NCBI GenBank assembly: GCA_011087645.1
Contig: JAALLF010000006.1
Coordinates: 1 to 64,000, forward strand
Source of the DNA: Alphaproteobacteria bacterium
GTDB lineage: Bacteria > Pseudomonadota > Alphaproteobacteria > UBA6615
Direction: 5' to 3'
Length of the DNA stretch: 64,000 nucleotides
A model generated the notes under the pieces. The model saw only the letters and a program-made list of their open reading frames with translations. It was not told the origin of the DNA and ran no database searches. Shown piece after piece: positions 25,736-34,624 of this stretch. Every line of letters begins with the position of its first letter. The first letter of the stretch is position 1. The position numbers and the translations under genes were made by a program.

Positions 25736-26119
25736 ATGAACGACCCATCGGACGACCGGCAACAGATCGAGATAGCGGTCACCCGTTATTTCGACGGGCT
25801 CTATAACAGTAACGGCGACGACATTCGGGCCACTTTCCATCCCGACGCCAAGGTCACCGGGTTCATGAGTAGCACGGGCGAGATGTCGGCGATGGATTTC
25901 GAGCGTTTCGTCGCCTTTGTCGAATCTCAGACCTCTCCGGCCTCGGCCGGCGAACCCTATGAGCTGGACATCGTCTCCATCGACATCGCCGGACAGGTGG
26001 CCACGGCGAAACTTCTCGACCGCTATCTCGACATCCGCTTCACCGACTATCTATCGCTGGTCAAAGACGACCAAGGTTGGCGGGTCTACAACAAGCTGTG
26101 GCACGCCGAACCGATCTAG
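25736..26119 (+). CDS. NTF2-like (SnoaL / lumazine-binding type) small protein
   Basis: A 127-residue protein of the NTF2 fold. The N-terminal helix DDRQQIEIAVTRYFDGLYN and the strand pair TFHPDAKVTG are characteristic, as is the C-terminal YLSLVKDDQGWRVYNKLWH. Such proteins bind or act on small polycyclic or carbonyl compounds, and many bacterial members are annotated as putative lumazine-binding. The central member of the cupin-epimerase operon. No catalytic residues can be assigned. Confidence 0.75.
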   Translation: MNDPSDDRQQIEIAVTRYFDGLYNSNGDDIRATFHPDAKVTGFMSSTGEMSAMDFERFVAFVESQTSPASAGEPYELDIVSIDIAGQVATAKLLDRYLDIRFTDYLSLVKDDQGWRVYNKLWHAEPI

Positions 26120-26145
26120 GAATACCTATCCAGGAAGATTGGCCC

Positions 26146-27060
26146 ATGAAAATATTCATCACCGGCGCGCCGGGTTATATCGGCGGCACCGTCGCCGCGA
26201 AATTGATAGCCGCCGGCCACCAGGTCAGCGGGCTGGCGCGCGACGACGATAAGGCCGCGGCCATCGAGGCGCGCGGCATCACCCCCGTGGTCGGCACCCT
26301 CGACGATCTCGATATACTGGACGCCGCCGCGCGCGAGGCCGACGCGGTGATCAACGCCGCCAGCACCCACCACGCCTTCGCCATCCGCACGCTGGTGGGT
26401 GCCCTGCGCGGCACCGGCAAGACCTTCATCCACACCAGCGGCAGTTCCATCGTCGCCGACAATGCCAGCGGCGCGCAGAGCGACAATATCTATGGCGAGG
26501 ACTCGCCCTTCACGCCGTTACCGGAGAAGGCGATTTGGCACGCCATCGAGCGCGACTTAATCTTGCCCGCCGCCCAAGACCGGGTGCGCACGGTGATCTT
26601 CTGTCCCTGCATGATTTACGGTACCGGCCAGGGCGTGCGCAGCGAAAGCATCCAAATACCCTTGATGGTCCGCGCCGCCCAGGAAGCCGGCGTCTCGCGC
26701 TATATTGGCGACGGCGAAAACATTTGGTCGAATGTCCATATCGACGATTGCGCCGATGCCTATCTGTTGGCGCTGGAGCACGCCCCGGCGGGTTCGTATT
26801 TCTATCTGGAATCCGGCGAGGATACGTTGGGTGATGTAGCCCGCGCGGTGGGGCGTCTGCTCGGCCAAAACGCGGCGGCGCAAAGCATGAGCATGGCCGA
26901 CGCCGTCAGGGCTTGGGGGCCACCCATGTCGCTCAGCCTTGGCTCGAACAGCCGCCTGCGCGCCGACAAGGCCCGCGCCATGTTGGGCTGGACCCCGAAA
27001 GGCCCGCCAATGCTCGACGACATCGAAAACGGATCTTACCGGGAGGCGTTAAACAGTTAG
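26146..27060 (+). CDS. NAD-dependent epimerase/dehydratase family protein
   Basis: A 304-residue extended short-chain dehydrogenase. The start is the ATG at 26146 with aggaag upstream. The NAD loop FITGAPGYIGG is at residues 4-14. A Ser is present in the active-site strand (HTSGSSIVAD, near 100). The classical YxxxK does not appear in perfect form, so it may be an atypical (NmrA or NAD-binding-10 like) member. Last gene of the cupin operon. The substrate is unknown. Confidence 0.75.
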   Translation: MKIFITGAPGYIGGTVAAKLIAAGHQVSGLARDDDKAAAIEARGITPVVGTLDDLDILDAAAREADAVINAASTHHAFAIRTLVGALRGTGKTFIHTSGSSIVADNASGAQSDNIYGEDSPFTPLPEKAIWHAIERDLILPAAQDRVRTVIFCPCMIYGTGQGVRSESIQIPLMVRAAQEAGVSRYIGDGENIWSNVHIDDCADAYLLALEHAPAGSYFYLESGEDTLGDVARAVGRLLGQNAAAQSMSMADAVRAWGPPMSLSLGSNSRLRADKARAMLGWTPKGPPMLDDIENGSYREALNS

Positions 27061-27110
27061 GCGAGGTTTAAGTCCTTCGCCTTTGGGTGGAAGGGAAAAT
27101 TCTATCCGCG

Positions 27111-27182
27111 ACACCTCATCCTGAGCTTGTCGAAGGATCGAGGTGTCGCCCGCCTCATACTTCGACAAGCTCAGCATGAGGC
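27111..27182. repeat. Intergenic inverted repeat, type B
   Basis: acacctcatcctgagcttg and tcgaaggatcgaggtgt make one hairpin. ctcatacttcgacaagc and tcagcatgaggc form a second unit whose core TTCGACAAGCTCA is the complement of TGAGCTTGTCGAA in the first. A second clear copy lies at 51243. It lies between convergent genes. Confidence 0.8.
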
Positions 27183-27191
27183 TAGATAAAT

Positions 27192-27219
27192 AAACCCTCT
27201 CCCGCCGGGAGAGGGTTTA
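27192..27219. repeat. Type A terminal hairpin, probable terminator
   Basis: AAACCCTCTCCCG and CGGGAGAGGGTTT form a perfect 13-bp stem with a minimal loop, five bases beyond the stop of the minus-strand DRE-TIM gene at 27225. The stem is the same as the terminal hairpin of the type A repeats. Flanking T and A runs would let it end transcription in either direction. Confidence 0.7.
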
Positions 27220-27224
27220 TTTGC

Positions 27225-28481
27225 TCAAACAGCCGCGACGATGTCGGTGAATTCAGCGTCGGTGATTTGACGGCGGACCGATTGAATTTTGCCGCGTAGC
27301 TTTTCGATCACCTGCTCTTCGCGGCCTTCGGGAATTTCCAGGCCCAGCTCTTTAGCTTTTGTCCGCACCGCCCAGGGGCCGGAATAGTGGCCGAGCAGAT
27401 TGTGCTGAGTATTACCGAAGACCTCCGGCTTCATGCACAGATACGACCAGAAGCCCTCTTCGGTGTCGGGCACGCAGTAATGCACCTCGACCAGATGGGA
27501 GAAGGCGGTCTTGCCGACGAACGGCATGGTGTCGGGCATCGGCCACGGCATGGTCTCGGCGACCAGTTGCGATAGCTCGGTCATCTTGTCGAGCTTGATT
27601 CCGCAATCGATGCCGTAATAGAGCTGGATCACCGAGGCCACTTCGGCGAAACAGGCGATGTGGGCGCGCTCGCCCAACCCGTTGACGCAGGCGTCGATGA
27701 TGTCGGCGCCGCCTTCCAACCCGGCATAGAGCGCGGCGGCCGCCATGCCGATATCGTTGTGGGTGTGCAACGCTATTTCTGTACCCGGTAGACGACGCTT
27801 CATCTCGCGTACCACATGGGTATAGACCCGGTAGATCGCCATGCCGTTAATATCGTCGAGGCGGATCATGTCGGCGCCGGCGTCGACCAGCTGTCCGCAC
27901 ACCTCGGCCAAGCGGTCGACCGGGATGCGGGTGCAATCCTGGATCAGGGCGCCGACCTTGCGGTCCGGCCCGGCTTTGGCCTTGGCATAGGCGACCGAGC
28001 CCATGGCCCGGTCGATCGCTTCTTCGATGGTGATGCGCGCGCCGGCCATGGATTCGAACAGGCACATCTGGTGCTCGGAAAATGAGAAACACAGCGAGGC
28101 ATAATCGGCGCCGTTATCGTAATTCATATCGACTTCGGGCTTGGCCAGTTCCGGGTTGAGCACCGCGGTGGGATGGACCAGCGCGTCGATCAGCATGTGC
28201 GGGTGGCGCTTCTTGACCTCGGCCATTTCCAGGGGATCGTCATGGTGCATCTGCACCATGGTGACACCGGCCTCCGACAGCTTGTCGGCGATGCGAATGA
28301 CCTGATCGCGGGTCAAGGACACGCCGGGCAGTTGCCGGCCTTCGCGCAAGGTGATGTCGCAGAGCTGCACTTTGTCGGCCAGCGTCATCTCGGCGCGGAT
28401 CTCGTCGGCGAAACATTGCTGCGAAATGCGCCACATGTCAGTGGTCGCTTCGAGTTTGTCGTTGACCGGATATCCCGACAT
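27225..28481 (-). CDS. DRE-TIM metallolyase (isopropylmalate/homocitrate-synthase-like)
   Basis: A 418-residue TIM-barrel protein of the HMG-CoA lyase-like family. The metal/catalytic DRE-type motif is CDITLREGRQLPGV at about 40-53 (D-x2-LREG). The HTHND motif near 240 supplies the other metal ligands, and the family motif GLGERAHIA is near 268. The LeuA C-terminal regulatory domain is absent and the sequence differs clearly from leucine-pathway enzymes. It therefore probably runs a Claisen condensation or lyase reaction in a catabolic route. ggggaga precedes the ATG. It lies downstream of the LLM gene, separated by a strong terminator. Confidence 0.8.
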   Translation of the reverse strand: MSGYPVNDKLEATTDMWRISQQCFADEIRAEMTLADKVQLCDITLREGRQLPGVSLTRDQVIRIADKLSEAGVTMVQMHHDDPLEMAEVKKRHPHMLIDALVHPTAVLNPELAKPEVDMNYDNGADYASLCFSFSEHQMCLFESMAGARITIEEAIDRAMGSVAYAKAKAGPDRKVGALIQDCTRIPVDRLAEVCGQLVDAGADMIRLDDINGMAIYRVYTHVVREMKRRLPGTEIALHTHNDIGMAAAALYAGLEGGADIIDACVNGLGERAHIACFAEVASVIQLYYGIDCGIKLDKMTELSQLVAETMPWPMPDTMPFVGKTAFSHLVEVHYCVPDTEEGFWSYLCMKPEVFGNTQHNLLGHYSGPWAVRTKAKELGLEIPEGREEQVIEKLRGKIQSVRRQITDAEFTDIVAAV

Positions 28482-28525
28482 TTCGTTCTCCCCTAGCGGT
28501 TTCTCTTACATCAACTATACAAAGA

Positions 28526-28561
28526 AAAACGCCGGTCCAGATATCACCGGACCGGCGTTTT
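28526..28561 (-). terminator. Strong terminator after the LLM gene
   Basis: AAAACGCCGGTCC (28526-28538) and GGACCGGCGTTTT (28549-28561) pair perfectly around a 10-base loop. It lies 22 bases after the minus-strand stop at 28583 and would end the LLM transcript before the DRE-TIM gene. A-T flanks make it usable on either strand. Confidence 0.9.
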
Positions 28562-28582
28562 CGCTGAGAATAGTGTTTCTGC

Positions 28583-29818
28583 CTACTCCGCGGCGATGGC
28601 GTAGTCCGGCACGTCGAGCTCGGGCACGACTTTTTCCATGAACAACTGCATCTCTTCCAGCACCTCGTCCTTCGGTTGTTGGGCGAAATGCCAGATCAAA
28701 GTGATGTACTCGAACGGCGCCTGATCGAAGATGCCCTTCCAGTAGCGGATGCAATCGTCGACGGTGCCACCGGTCAGGAAGCTGGTATTCTTCATTGAAT
28801 TGAACGCCGCGTCGACATCGCCTTCCGCCGGGTCGACATTGTGGTTGGCGAACATCGAATAGAAGTTCTTGAAGATATCGACGTCATATTTTTTCACCCG
28901 ACGCTCGAACTCTTCCGGCGATTTGGCGATACGGGTCTGGCGGACAATGTTTTGGCGCTCGCCGAGCTGGAAGTTATGGCCGAACTTGGCCGCCTGCTCG
29001 ACATACATTTTCGACAGGTCGATCACCGCATCTGTCGGGTTGAAGTAGCACGGGTGGAAACCGTGCTTGGCGCAGAACTCGATGGTCGCCGGGCTTTTAT
29101 GCACGCCGATAAAGACCGGTGGATGGGGCCGCTGGTAGGGTTTGGGCACCACGCAGACCGCCTGGATATTGTCGTTGTCGCCAACCTCGCCGGGCGCGCC
29201 GGCTTCGCTGGCCAGCTTGGTGCCGGGGTAACCGAGCACGCCGGTGTCGAGGGGGTATGGCGCCTGATAGTGCTTGCCCTCGAGTCGATTGAGGTCATTG
29301 GTCCAGCAATCGAGCACCATCTCGACGCGCTCTTCGAAAATTTCACGGTTCAGTTGGTCAATATCGCCGCCGTCCGACGAGGTTGCCTGAGCGCCGGAAT
29401 ACTGACCCAGAATATTGGTCCAGCGGGCCTGGTATCCTCGCGCGAAACCGACGAAGTACTTACCGTTGGTCAGATGGTCGATGATTGCGGTTTCCTCGGC
29501 CACCCGGATCGGATCGTTGGTGCCGATGACATAACCCAGCGCACCAACCCGCATATTGGTGAGGTGGTTGGCCCAATAGGCGTTCAATACGCCCGGGTTG
29601 GGGCCGACTTCATAGCCTTCCGAATGCAGGTGATGCTCGATGGTCGAACACCCCCAAATACCCATGGCGTCGGCTTCTTTGATGATGTCGGTCCACTCAT
29701 GGATGACCCGGTTATAGAGATCGCGATCAGCGCCGACCGGCCGCTTTGACTTACGGTCATCCTCGCCGTCGGTCGGCATCATCGGATAAAGCTGCACAAT
29801 AACTTTCGGCGCTGCCAT
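28583..29818 (-). CDS. LLM-class flavin-dependent monooxygenase
   Basis: A 411-residue bacterial-luciferase-like TIM barrel that would use reduced FMN supplied by a separate reductase. I start at the ATG at 29818 (MAAPKVIVQLYPMMP, with gggag upstream). Family features are WGCSTIEHHLHSEGYE near 58-73, LTNGKYFVGFARGYQ near 125-140 and HPPVFIGVHKSP near 230-240. It resembles the long LLM proteins that hydroxylate or cleave small organics. The isochorismatase-like gene lies upstream on the same strand, 153 bases away. Substrate unknown. Confidence 0.85.
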   Translation of the reverse strand: MAAPKVIVQLYPMMPTDGEDDRKSKRPVGADRDLYNRVIHEWTDIIKEADAMGIWGCSTIEHHLHSEGYEVGPNPGVLNAYWANHLTNMRVGALGYVIGTNDPIRVAEETAIIDHLTNGKYFVGFARGYQARWTNILGQYSGAQATSSDGGDIDQLNREIFEERVEMVLDCWTNDLNRLEGKHYQAPYPLDTGVLGYPGTKLASEAGAPGEVGDNDNIQAVCVVPKPYQRPHPPVFIGVHKSPATIEFCAKHGFHPCYFNPTDAVIDLSKMYVEQAAKFGHNFQLGERQNIVRQTRIAKSPEEFERRVKKYDVDIFKNFYSMFANHNVDPAEGDVDAAFNSMKNTSFLTGGTVDDCIRYWKGIFDQAPFEYITLIWHFAQQPKDEVLEEMQLFMEKVVPELDVPDYAIAAE

Positions 29819-29971
29819 GGTGATCCACTCCCGTTTTTTTTCGTTGTCCGACCGTCTAAGTGCGGCCGCCATTTGACGGCGAGTGTAACGACTTCGAGTT
29901 CAAGCGTGGAATATTATTTCCTGATATATCCTATCCGCACACTCTATAGGAAAGGCGCTCGGTAGGTTCCC

Positions 29972-30601
29972 CTACCTCTCGTTGCGGCCGCGCAGACGCT
30001 CGAATTCGGCGATCACCGCATCGGCGTTGCTGATATCCGCATAGCGCCGCTCCACGTCGCGCAGATTGGCGCGATGGGGCTCTTCTTCGTGATCACCGAC
30101 GCAATCTTCGGCGACGATGGTGCGAAATCCCAGGCTGAAACTATCGATTACCGAGGCGCGCACACAGCCCGAGGTGATGCAGCCGGTCACGATCACCGTA
30201 TCGACTTGTTGTTTGACCAAAAACTGCGCGACCGGGGTGTTGAAAAAGATCGACGGGGCCGATTTGGTGACCACCAAATCCGGCTGGGCAGCGGCGATGC
30301 GCGGATCGAGCTCGACCGACGCATGACCGACAATAAGATCATCCCTTAGGGGTTTAATTTTCCAGTAGGGCATGGCGTCCTGGGACTCATAGCCCATTAC
30401 GCAGGCTGCGACCGGACAGCCGGCCCCGCGTGCCGCACCGATCACCTCGACTGTGCGTTCAACGGCCTGATCGATCATCCCGGCGCCGCCCATGGGAAAG
30501 GCCGCGTCGGTAAAGCCGCGCTGAAAATCGACGACGACAACACCCGGCCGCTCTCCCCAGCCGATATCGCGGTCGCCATAGCCCCGTTGGGTGTAGTCCA
30601 T
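29972..30601 (-). CDS. Isochorismatase-fold cysteine amidohydrolase
   Basis: A 209-residue cysteine hydrolase. The Asp-Lys-Cys triad is visible: Asp in VVVDFQRGFTD near 27, Lys in VVTKSAPSIFF near 112, and Cys in TGCITSGCVRAS near 145. The C-terminal AEDCVGDHEEEPHRANL is characteristic of the N-carbamoylsarcosine amidase / maleamate amidohydrolase branch. It probably releases ammonia (or carbamate plus ammonia) from an amide or carbamoyl compound. It is divergent from hyuA with about 118 bases between, so the two may be coregulated. Confidence 0.85.
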   Translation of the reverse strand: MDYTQRGYGDRDIGWGERPGVVVVDFQRGFTDAAFPMGGAGMIDQAVERTVEVIGAARGAGCPVAACVMGYESQDAMPYWKIKPLRDDLIVGHASVELDPRIAAAQPDLVVTKSAPSIFFNTPVAQFLVKQQVDTVIVTGCITSGCVRASVIDSFSLGFRTIVAEDCVGDHEEEPHRANLRDVERRYADISNADAVIAEFERLRGRNER

Positions 30602-30719
30602 TTGTGCAAACCCCTTACATTTCGTATCGTTGCATTAAAGCATGGCGGATGGGAGGCGTCTCTCGTCAATCAATCAAAAAGCTGTTCGTAGCAGTCGTTA
30701 ATCAGGGATGTTTGAGACT

Positions 30720-32795
30720 ATGACTTACCGTATTTCCGTCGATACCGGCGGTACTTTCACCGACATGGTTCTGCTCGACCCGGAAGGTCGGTTTCATGTG
30801 GGCAAGGCGCTCACCACACCGGATCGGATTTCCGAAGGCATCTTTGCCTCGCTGGAGGTGGTCGCCGGCGCTGTCGATCTCGACCCGCGCGATTTGCTGG
30901 GCCAAACGGAAATTCTGATCTACGGCACGACGCGCGCCACCAACGCCATCGTCACCAAGCAAACCGCGCGCACGGCCTTTCTGACCACCGCCGGCTTCCG
31001 CGATATTCTGCTCTTCAAAGAAGGCGGCAAACACGGACCGCACGATTACAGCTACGACTATCCGCAACCCTATATCGCGCGCCGTCACACGTTTGAGATC
31101 AACGAACGGATTGGCAGCGCCGGCGAGATCGTCCAGGCAATCGATGAAGCGCATGCGCGCCAGGTGCTGGAAACCCTGAAGGAGCGCGGTTTCGAGGCCA
31201 TCGCGGTATCCCTGCTCTGGTCAATCGCCAACAGCGCCCATGAGGAGGTGTTGGGCCGGTTGATCGAAGAGATCTTGCCGGAAGTTCCCTACACCTTGTC
31301 GCACCGGTTGGCGCCGATCTTGCGCGAATATCGGCGGGCCTCGGCGACGGCGATCGATGCGTCGCTCAAACCGCTGATGCAGGCCCATCTGACCCAGATG
31401 CAAACCGACCTCAAGGCGGGTGGCTTCGGCGGCGACTTGCTGATCTCAACGTCGGTGGGCGGCTGCCAGGAAGTTGAATCCCTGGTCGAACGGCCGATCA
31501 ACACGCTGAAATCCGGCCCGGCGATGGCGCCGGTCGCCGGCCGCGCCTATAGCGCGGTGGAAAATATGGGCGGCGACGCTATTGTCTGCGACACCGGTGG
31601 CACGACCTTCGATGTCGGCCTGGTGCGCGACGGCCAACTGGTTTACTCGCGCGATAGCTGGCTGGGGCCACAATGGCTCGGCGATATTATCGGCGCGTCG
31701 ACCGTCGATGTGCGCTCAATCGGCGCCGGCGGCGGCTCGATCGCCTGGGTCGATGCCGGCGGACTGCTACGCGTTGGCCCCCAATCGGCCGGCTCGGTGC
31801 CCGGCCCCGCCTGCTACGGCCGGGACGGCACACAGCCCACGGTGACCGACGCCGCTTTGGTGCTCGGTTATATCGATCCGGACTATTTCAACGGCGGACG
31901 CATCGCCCTCGACCCGGCGGCCTCGGAACGGGTGATCAGCGAGCTGGCGGCGACGCTGGGCAAGAGCGTGAACGATACAGCCTTTGCCATCATGGTCATC
32001 GCCAACGAATTGATGATCAAGGCGATCGGCGAGATCACCGTCAATGATGGCCTCAATCCGCGCGAAAGCGTGATAATCGCCGGCGGTGGCGCGGCCGGTT
32101 TCAACATCATGCCGATCGCCCGCGAACTGGGCTGCGATACGGTGATCCTGCCACGCACCGCGGCGGCGTTGTCGGCCTGCGGCATGCAATATTCCTCGAT
32201 CGTGTTCGAGGCGACGCGCAGCCGCTTTACCGATTCCAACGGGTTCGACCGGGACGGCGTCAACGCCGCGCTCGACGAGATCGAGGCCGAATTGATGACC
32301 TTCCGCGACGGGTTGGCGGTTACCGCCAGTTCCGCGGTTTCGATCGAGCTGTTCGCCGAGGCGCGCTACCGAGCACAGGTCTGGGAGCTCGATACCGCGC
32401 TGCCGACCGCGCGTTTTAACAGCGACGAGGATGTCGGCGCGCTGATCGAAGCCTTCCATCAAACCCATGACCGGGTCTATGCGGTGCGCGACGAGGACAG
32501 TCCGGTCGAGTGCGTCAATTGGAAGGGGCGCATCTCGATCCGGCCCTTCGATCCACCAGAACCGCCCGACCCCATCGACGATCACCATTCGCCGGATGCC
32601 GATACCACGCGAAACTGCTTTTTCGGCGATGGCGCGCCCGTCGCCACGCCGATCTATCGCGGCGAAGGGCTGGCGGCCGGCGCCGACATCACCGGCCCGG
32701 CGATCATCGAAGAACCGACCACGACCATCGTCGTCTACCCCGGCATGCACGCGACCCTGAGCGCGGCCGGCGACTATATTCTCGACTGCCGGTGA
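30720..32795 (+). CDS. hyuA: Hydantoinase/oxoprolinase family subunit A
   Basis: A 691-residue ATP-dependent amidohydrolase subunit. Start placed at the second in-frame ATG (30720), matching family proteins that begin just before the phosphate loop; ATG 30708 is an alternative. The actin-like ATPase signatures are VDTGGTFTDMV near residue 6 and CDTGGTTFDVGL near 290, with IAGGGAAGFNIMPIA near 455. Members act on hydantoins, 5-oxoproline, acetone or acetophenone (as carboxylases). It pairs with hyuB 12 bases downstream. The substrate class, cyclic amide or ketone, is open. Confidence 0.9.
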   Translation: MTYRISVDTGGTFTDMVLLDPEGRFHVGKALTTPDRISEGIFASLEVVAGAVDLDPRDLLGQTEILIYGTTRATNAIVTKQTARTAFLTTAGFRDILLFKEGGKHGPHDYSYDYPQPYIARRHTFEINERIGSAGEIVQAIDEAHARQVLETLKERGFEAIAVSLLWSIANSAHEEVLGRLIEEILPEVPYTLSHRLAPILREYRRASATAIDASLKPLMQAHLTQMQTDLKAGGFGGDLLISTSVGGCQEVESLVERPINTLKSGPAMAPVAGRAYSAVENMGGDAIVCDTGGTTFDVGLVRDGQLVYSRDSWLGPQWLGDIIGASTVDVRSIGAGGGSIAWVDAGGLLRVGPQSAGSVPGPACYGRDGTQPTVTDAALVLGYIDPDYFNGGRIALDPAASERVISELAATLGKSVNDTAFAIMVIANELMIKAIGEITVNDGLNPRESVIIAGGGAAGFNIMPIARELGCDTVILPRTAAALSACGMQYSSIVFEATRSRFTDSNGFDRDGVNAALDEIEAELMTFRDGLAVTASSAVSIELFAEARYRAQVWELDTALPTARFNSDEDVGALIEAFHQTHDRVYAVRDEDSPVECVNWKGRISIRPFDPPEPPDPIDDHHSPDADTTRNCFFGDGAPVATPIYRGEGLAAGADITGPAIIEEPTTTIVVYPGMHATLSAAGDYILDCR

Positions 32796-32807
32796 TTGGA
32801 GGCTGAC

Positions 32808-34613
32808 ATGACACAGAGCGAAACCGAAACCACCCTTGATCCCGTCCTCATCTCGGTGATGGCGAACCGCCTCGACGGCATCGTGCGCGAAATGACTAAC
32901 ACCTTGCTGCGTTCGGCGCGCTCGGCGGTGATCTCCTCGGCGCGCGACTTCTCGTGCTGCCTGGTGACCGGCGACGATAAGCTGCTGGCCTCGGCCGAAG
33001 GGCTGCCGGTGCACATCTTCGGCTGTCACATCCAGACCGAGAACATGCACAAATATCACGAGGGCGATATCCAGCGCGGCGACGCCTATCTCGATAACGA
33101 CCCCTATGGCGGCAACACGCATCCCGCCGACCACACCTTCATGGTGCCGGTTTTCTTCGAAGGCGAGCACATGTTCACCGCGGTCTCGAAATGCCACATG
33201 GCGGATATCGGCAACTCGATCCCGTCGAGCTATTTTGTGCGCGCCAAGGATGTCTACGAGGAGGGCGCGCTGGTTTTTCCTGGGGTGCGCATCCAACGTG
33301 ACTTTAAGAATGTCGAGGACATCATGCGTATGTGCCGGGCCCGCATCCGGGTGCCCGATCAATGGTACGGCGACTATCTCGCCGGGTTGGGGTCGGCGCG
33401 CATCGCCGAACGCCGGCTCGAGGCGTTCTGCGAGAAATACGGCAAGGAAACCGTCAAAGCCTTCATGAAGGAATGGTTCAACTATTCAGAACGGCGCATG
33501 ATTGACAGCATTCGCCGGCTGCCCAAGGCGAGCCTGGTGAACAAGGGACGGTCGGATCCGCTGGAAGGCGTGTTGCCCGAAGGTGTCGAGCTGACGGTAA
33601 AAATCGAGATCGACCCCGACGAAGCGGAAATTCATGTCGACCTTTCCGACAATCCGCCCTCGGTGGAGGCCGGCATGAACACCTCGCTGGGGGCCGCCAC
33701 ATCTGCGGTGGTCGGCGCGGTGTTCAACGCGCTGGACAAGGATTTGCCGCGTAACGAGGGCGCCTTCCGCCGCCTCCACTTCAAATATGCCGAGGACAGC
33801 ATCGTCGGTGCGCCGAAATTTCCGCACTCTTGTTCGGTGGCGACCACCAACATCGCCGAACGGCTGGTGAATATTACCCAATCGGCCTTCGCCCAACTGG
33901 GTGACGGCATGGGGTTGTCGGAAGGCGGCGCCGGTCTCGGCGCCGGCATGGCGGTGATTTCCGGCCACGACCCACGACGCGGCAACCAGGCCTATGTGAA
34001 CCGCCTGATGCTTTCGACCAACGGCGGGCCGGCCAGCCCCGAGGCCGATGGTTGGGTCAATTACGCGATCCCGGTTATCGCCGGGCTGATGTACCGCGAT
34101 TCCGTCGAGGTCGACGAACTCAAGCATCCAATCCGCGTGGAATCTTTAAGCCTGGTGACCGATTCCGCCGGCGCCGGCCGCCGCCGCGGCGCCCCCGCCC
34201 AGCAGATCGAGTACGGCCCGACCGATGGCGGTATGACCTCGATCATCTCCTGCGACGGCCAGCACAGCGCGCCGCGCGGCGTTGTCGGCGGGCTCGCCGG
34301 CACACCGGGCGAAACCTGGCTGATCGAAGATGACGCGCAACCGTCGCGGCTGCCCAACGTCGCCCAGGTTCACTTGCAGCCGGGACAACGCATCCGCGGA
34401 CGCGATTCGGCCGGCGGCGGCTACGGCGACCCGCTCGACCGCGAACCCGAACGGGTGTTGCTGGATGTGCTCGAAGGCTGGGAGACCCGCGACAAGGCCC
34501 TCAATATCTATGGCGTCGTGTTCGCCGGTGAGATCGACGACGAGACGTTAGCCATCGACCTCGCGGCGACCGAGGCCCGGCGATCGGAACTGAAGCAAGC
34601 GGGCGCGACGTAA
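32808..34613 (+). CDS. hyuB: Hydantoinase/oxoprolinase family subunit B
   Basis: A 601-residue partner of HyuA. The ATG at 32808 has GGAGG upstream. Family features are DPVLISVMANRLDGIVREM at the N-terminus, the metal-site region SCCLVTGDDKLLASAEGLPVH, the conserved NDPYGGNTHPADH near 102-114, and the C-terminal GRDSAGGGYGDPLDREPE. Together with subunit A it would form a heteromeric ATP-dependent hydrolase or carboxylase. No third small gamma-like subunit follows, which slightly favours the hydantoinase/oxoprolinase type over acetone carboxylase. Confidence 0.9.
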   Translation: MTQSETETTLDPVLISVMANRLDGIVREMTNTLLRSARSAVISSARDFSCCLVTGDDKLLASAEGLPVHIFGCHIQTENMHKYHEGDIQRGDAYLDNDPYGGNTHPADHTFMVPVFFEGEHMFTAVSKCHMADIGNSIPSSYFVRAKDVYEEGALVFPGVRIQRDFKNVEDIMRMCRARIRVPDQWYGDYLAGLGSARIAERRLEAFCEKYGKETVKAFMKEWFNYSERRMIDSIRRLPKASLVNKGRSDPLEGVLPEGVELTVKIEIDPDEAEIHVDLSDNPPSVEAGMNTSLGAATSAVVGAVFNALDKDLPRNEGAFRRLHFKYAEDSIVGAPKFPHSCSVATTNIAERLVNITQSAFAQLGDGMGLSEGGAGLGAGMAVISGHDPRRGNQAYVNRLMLSTNGGPASPEADGWVNYAIPVIAGLMYRDSVEVDELKHPIRVESLSLVTDSAGAGRRRGAPAQQIEYGPTDGGMTSIISCDGQHSAPRGVVGGLAGTPGETWLIEDDAQPSRLPNVAQVHLQPGQRIRGRDSAGGGYGDPLDREPERVLLDVLEGWETRDKALNIYGVVFAGEIDDETLAIDLAATEARRSELKQAGAT

Positions 34614-34624
34614 GCGCAAACCCC

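Noticed and set aside
15027..27219. CRISPR array
   Set aside because: The repeated palindromes are kilobases apart and without regular spacers; no cas genes occur.
31767..33362. 531-codon minus-strand frame across hyuA/hyuB
   Set aside because: Antisense shadow of two strongly conserved coding genes, spanning their junction; no domain content.
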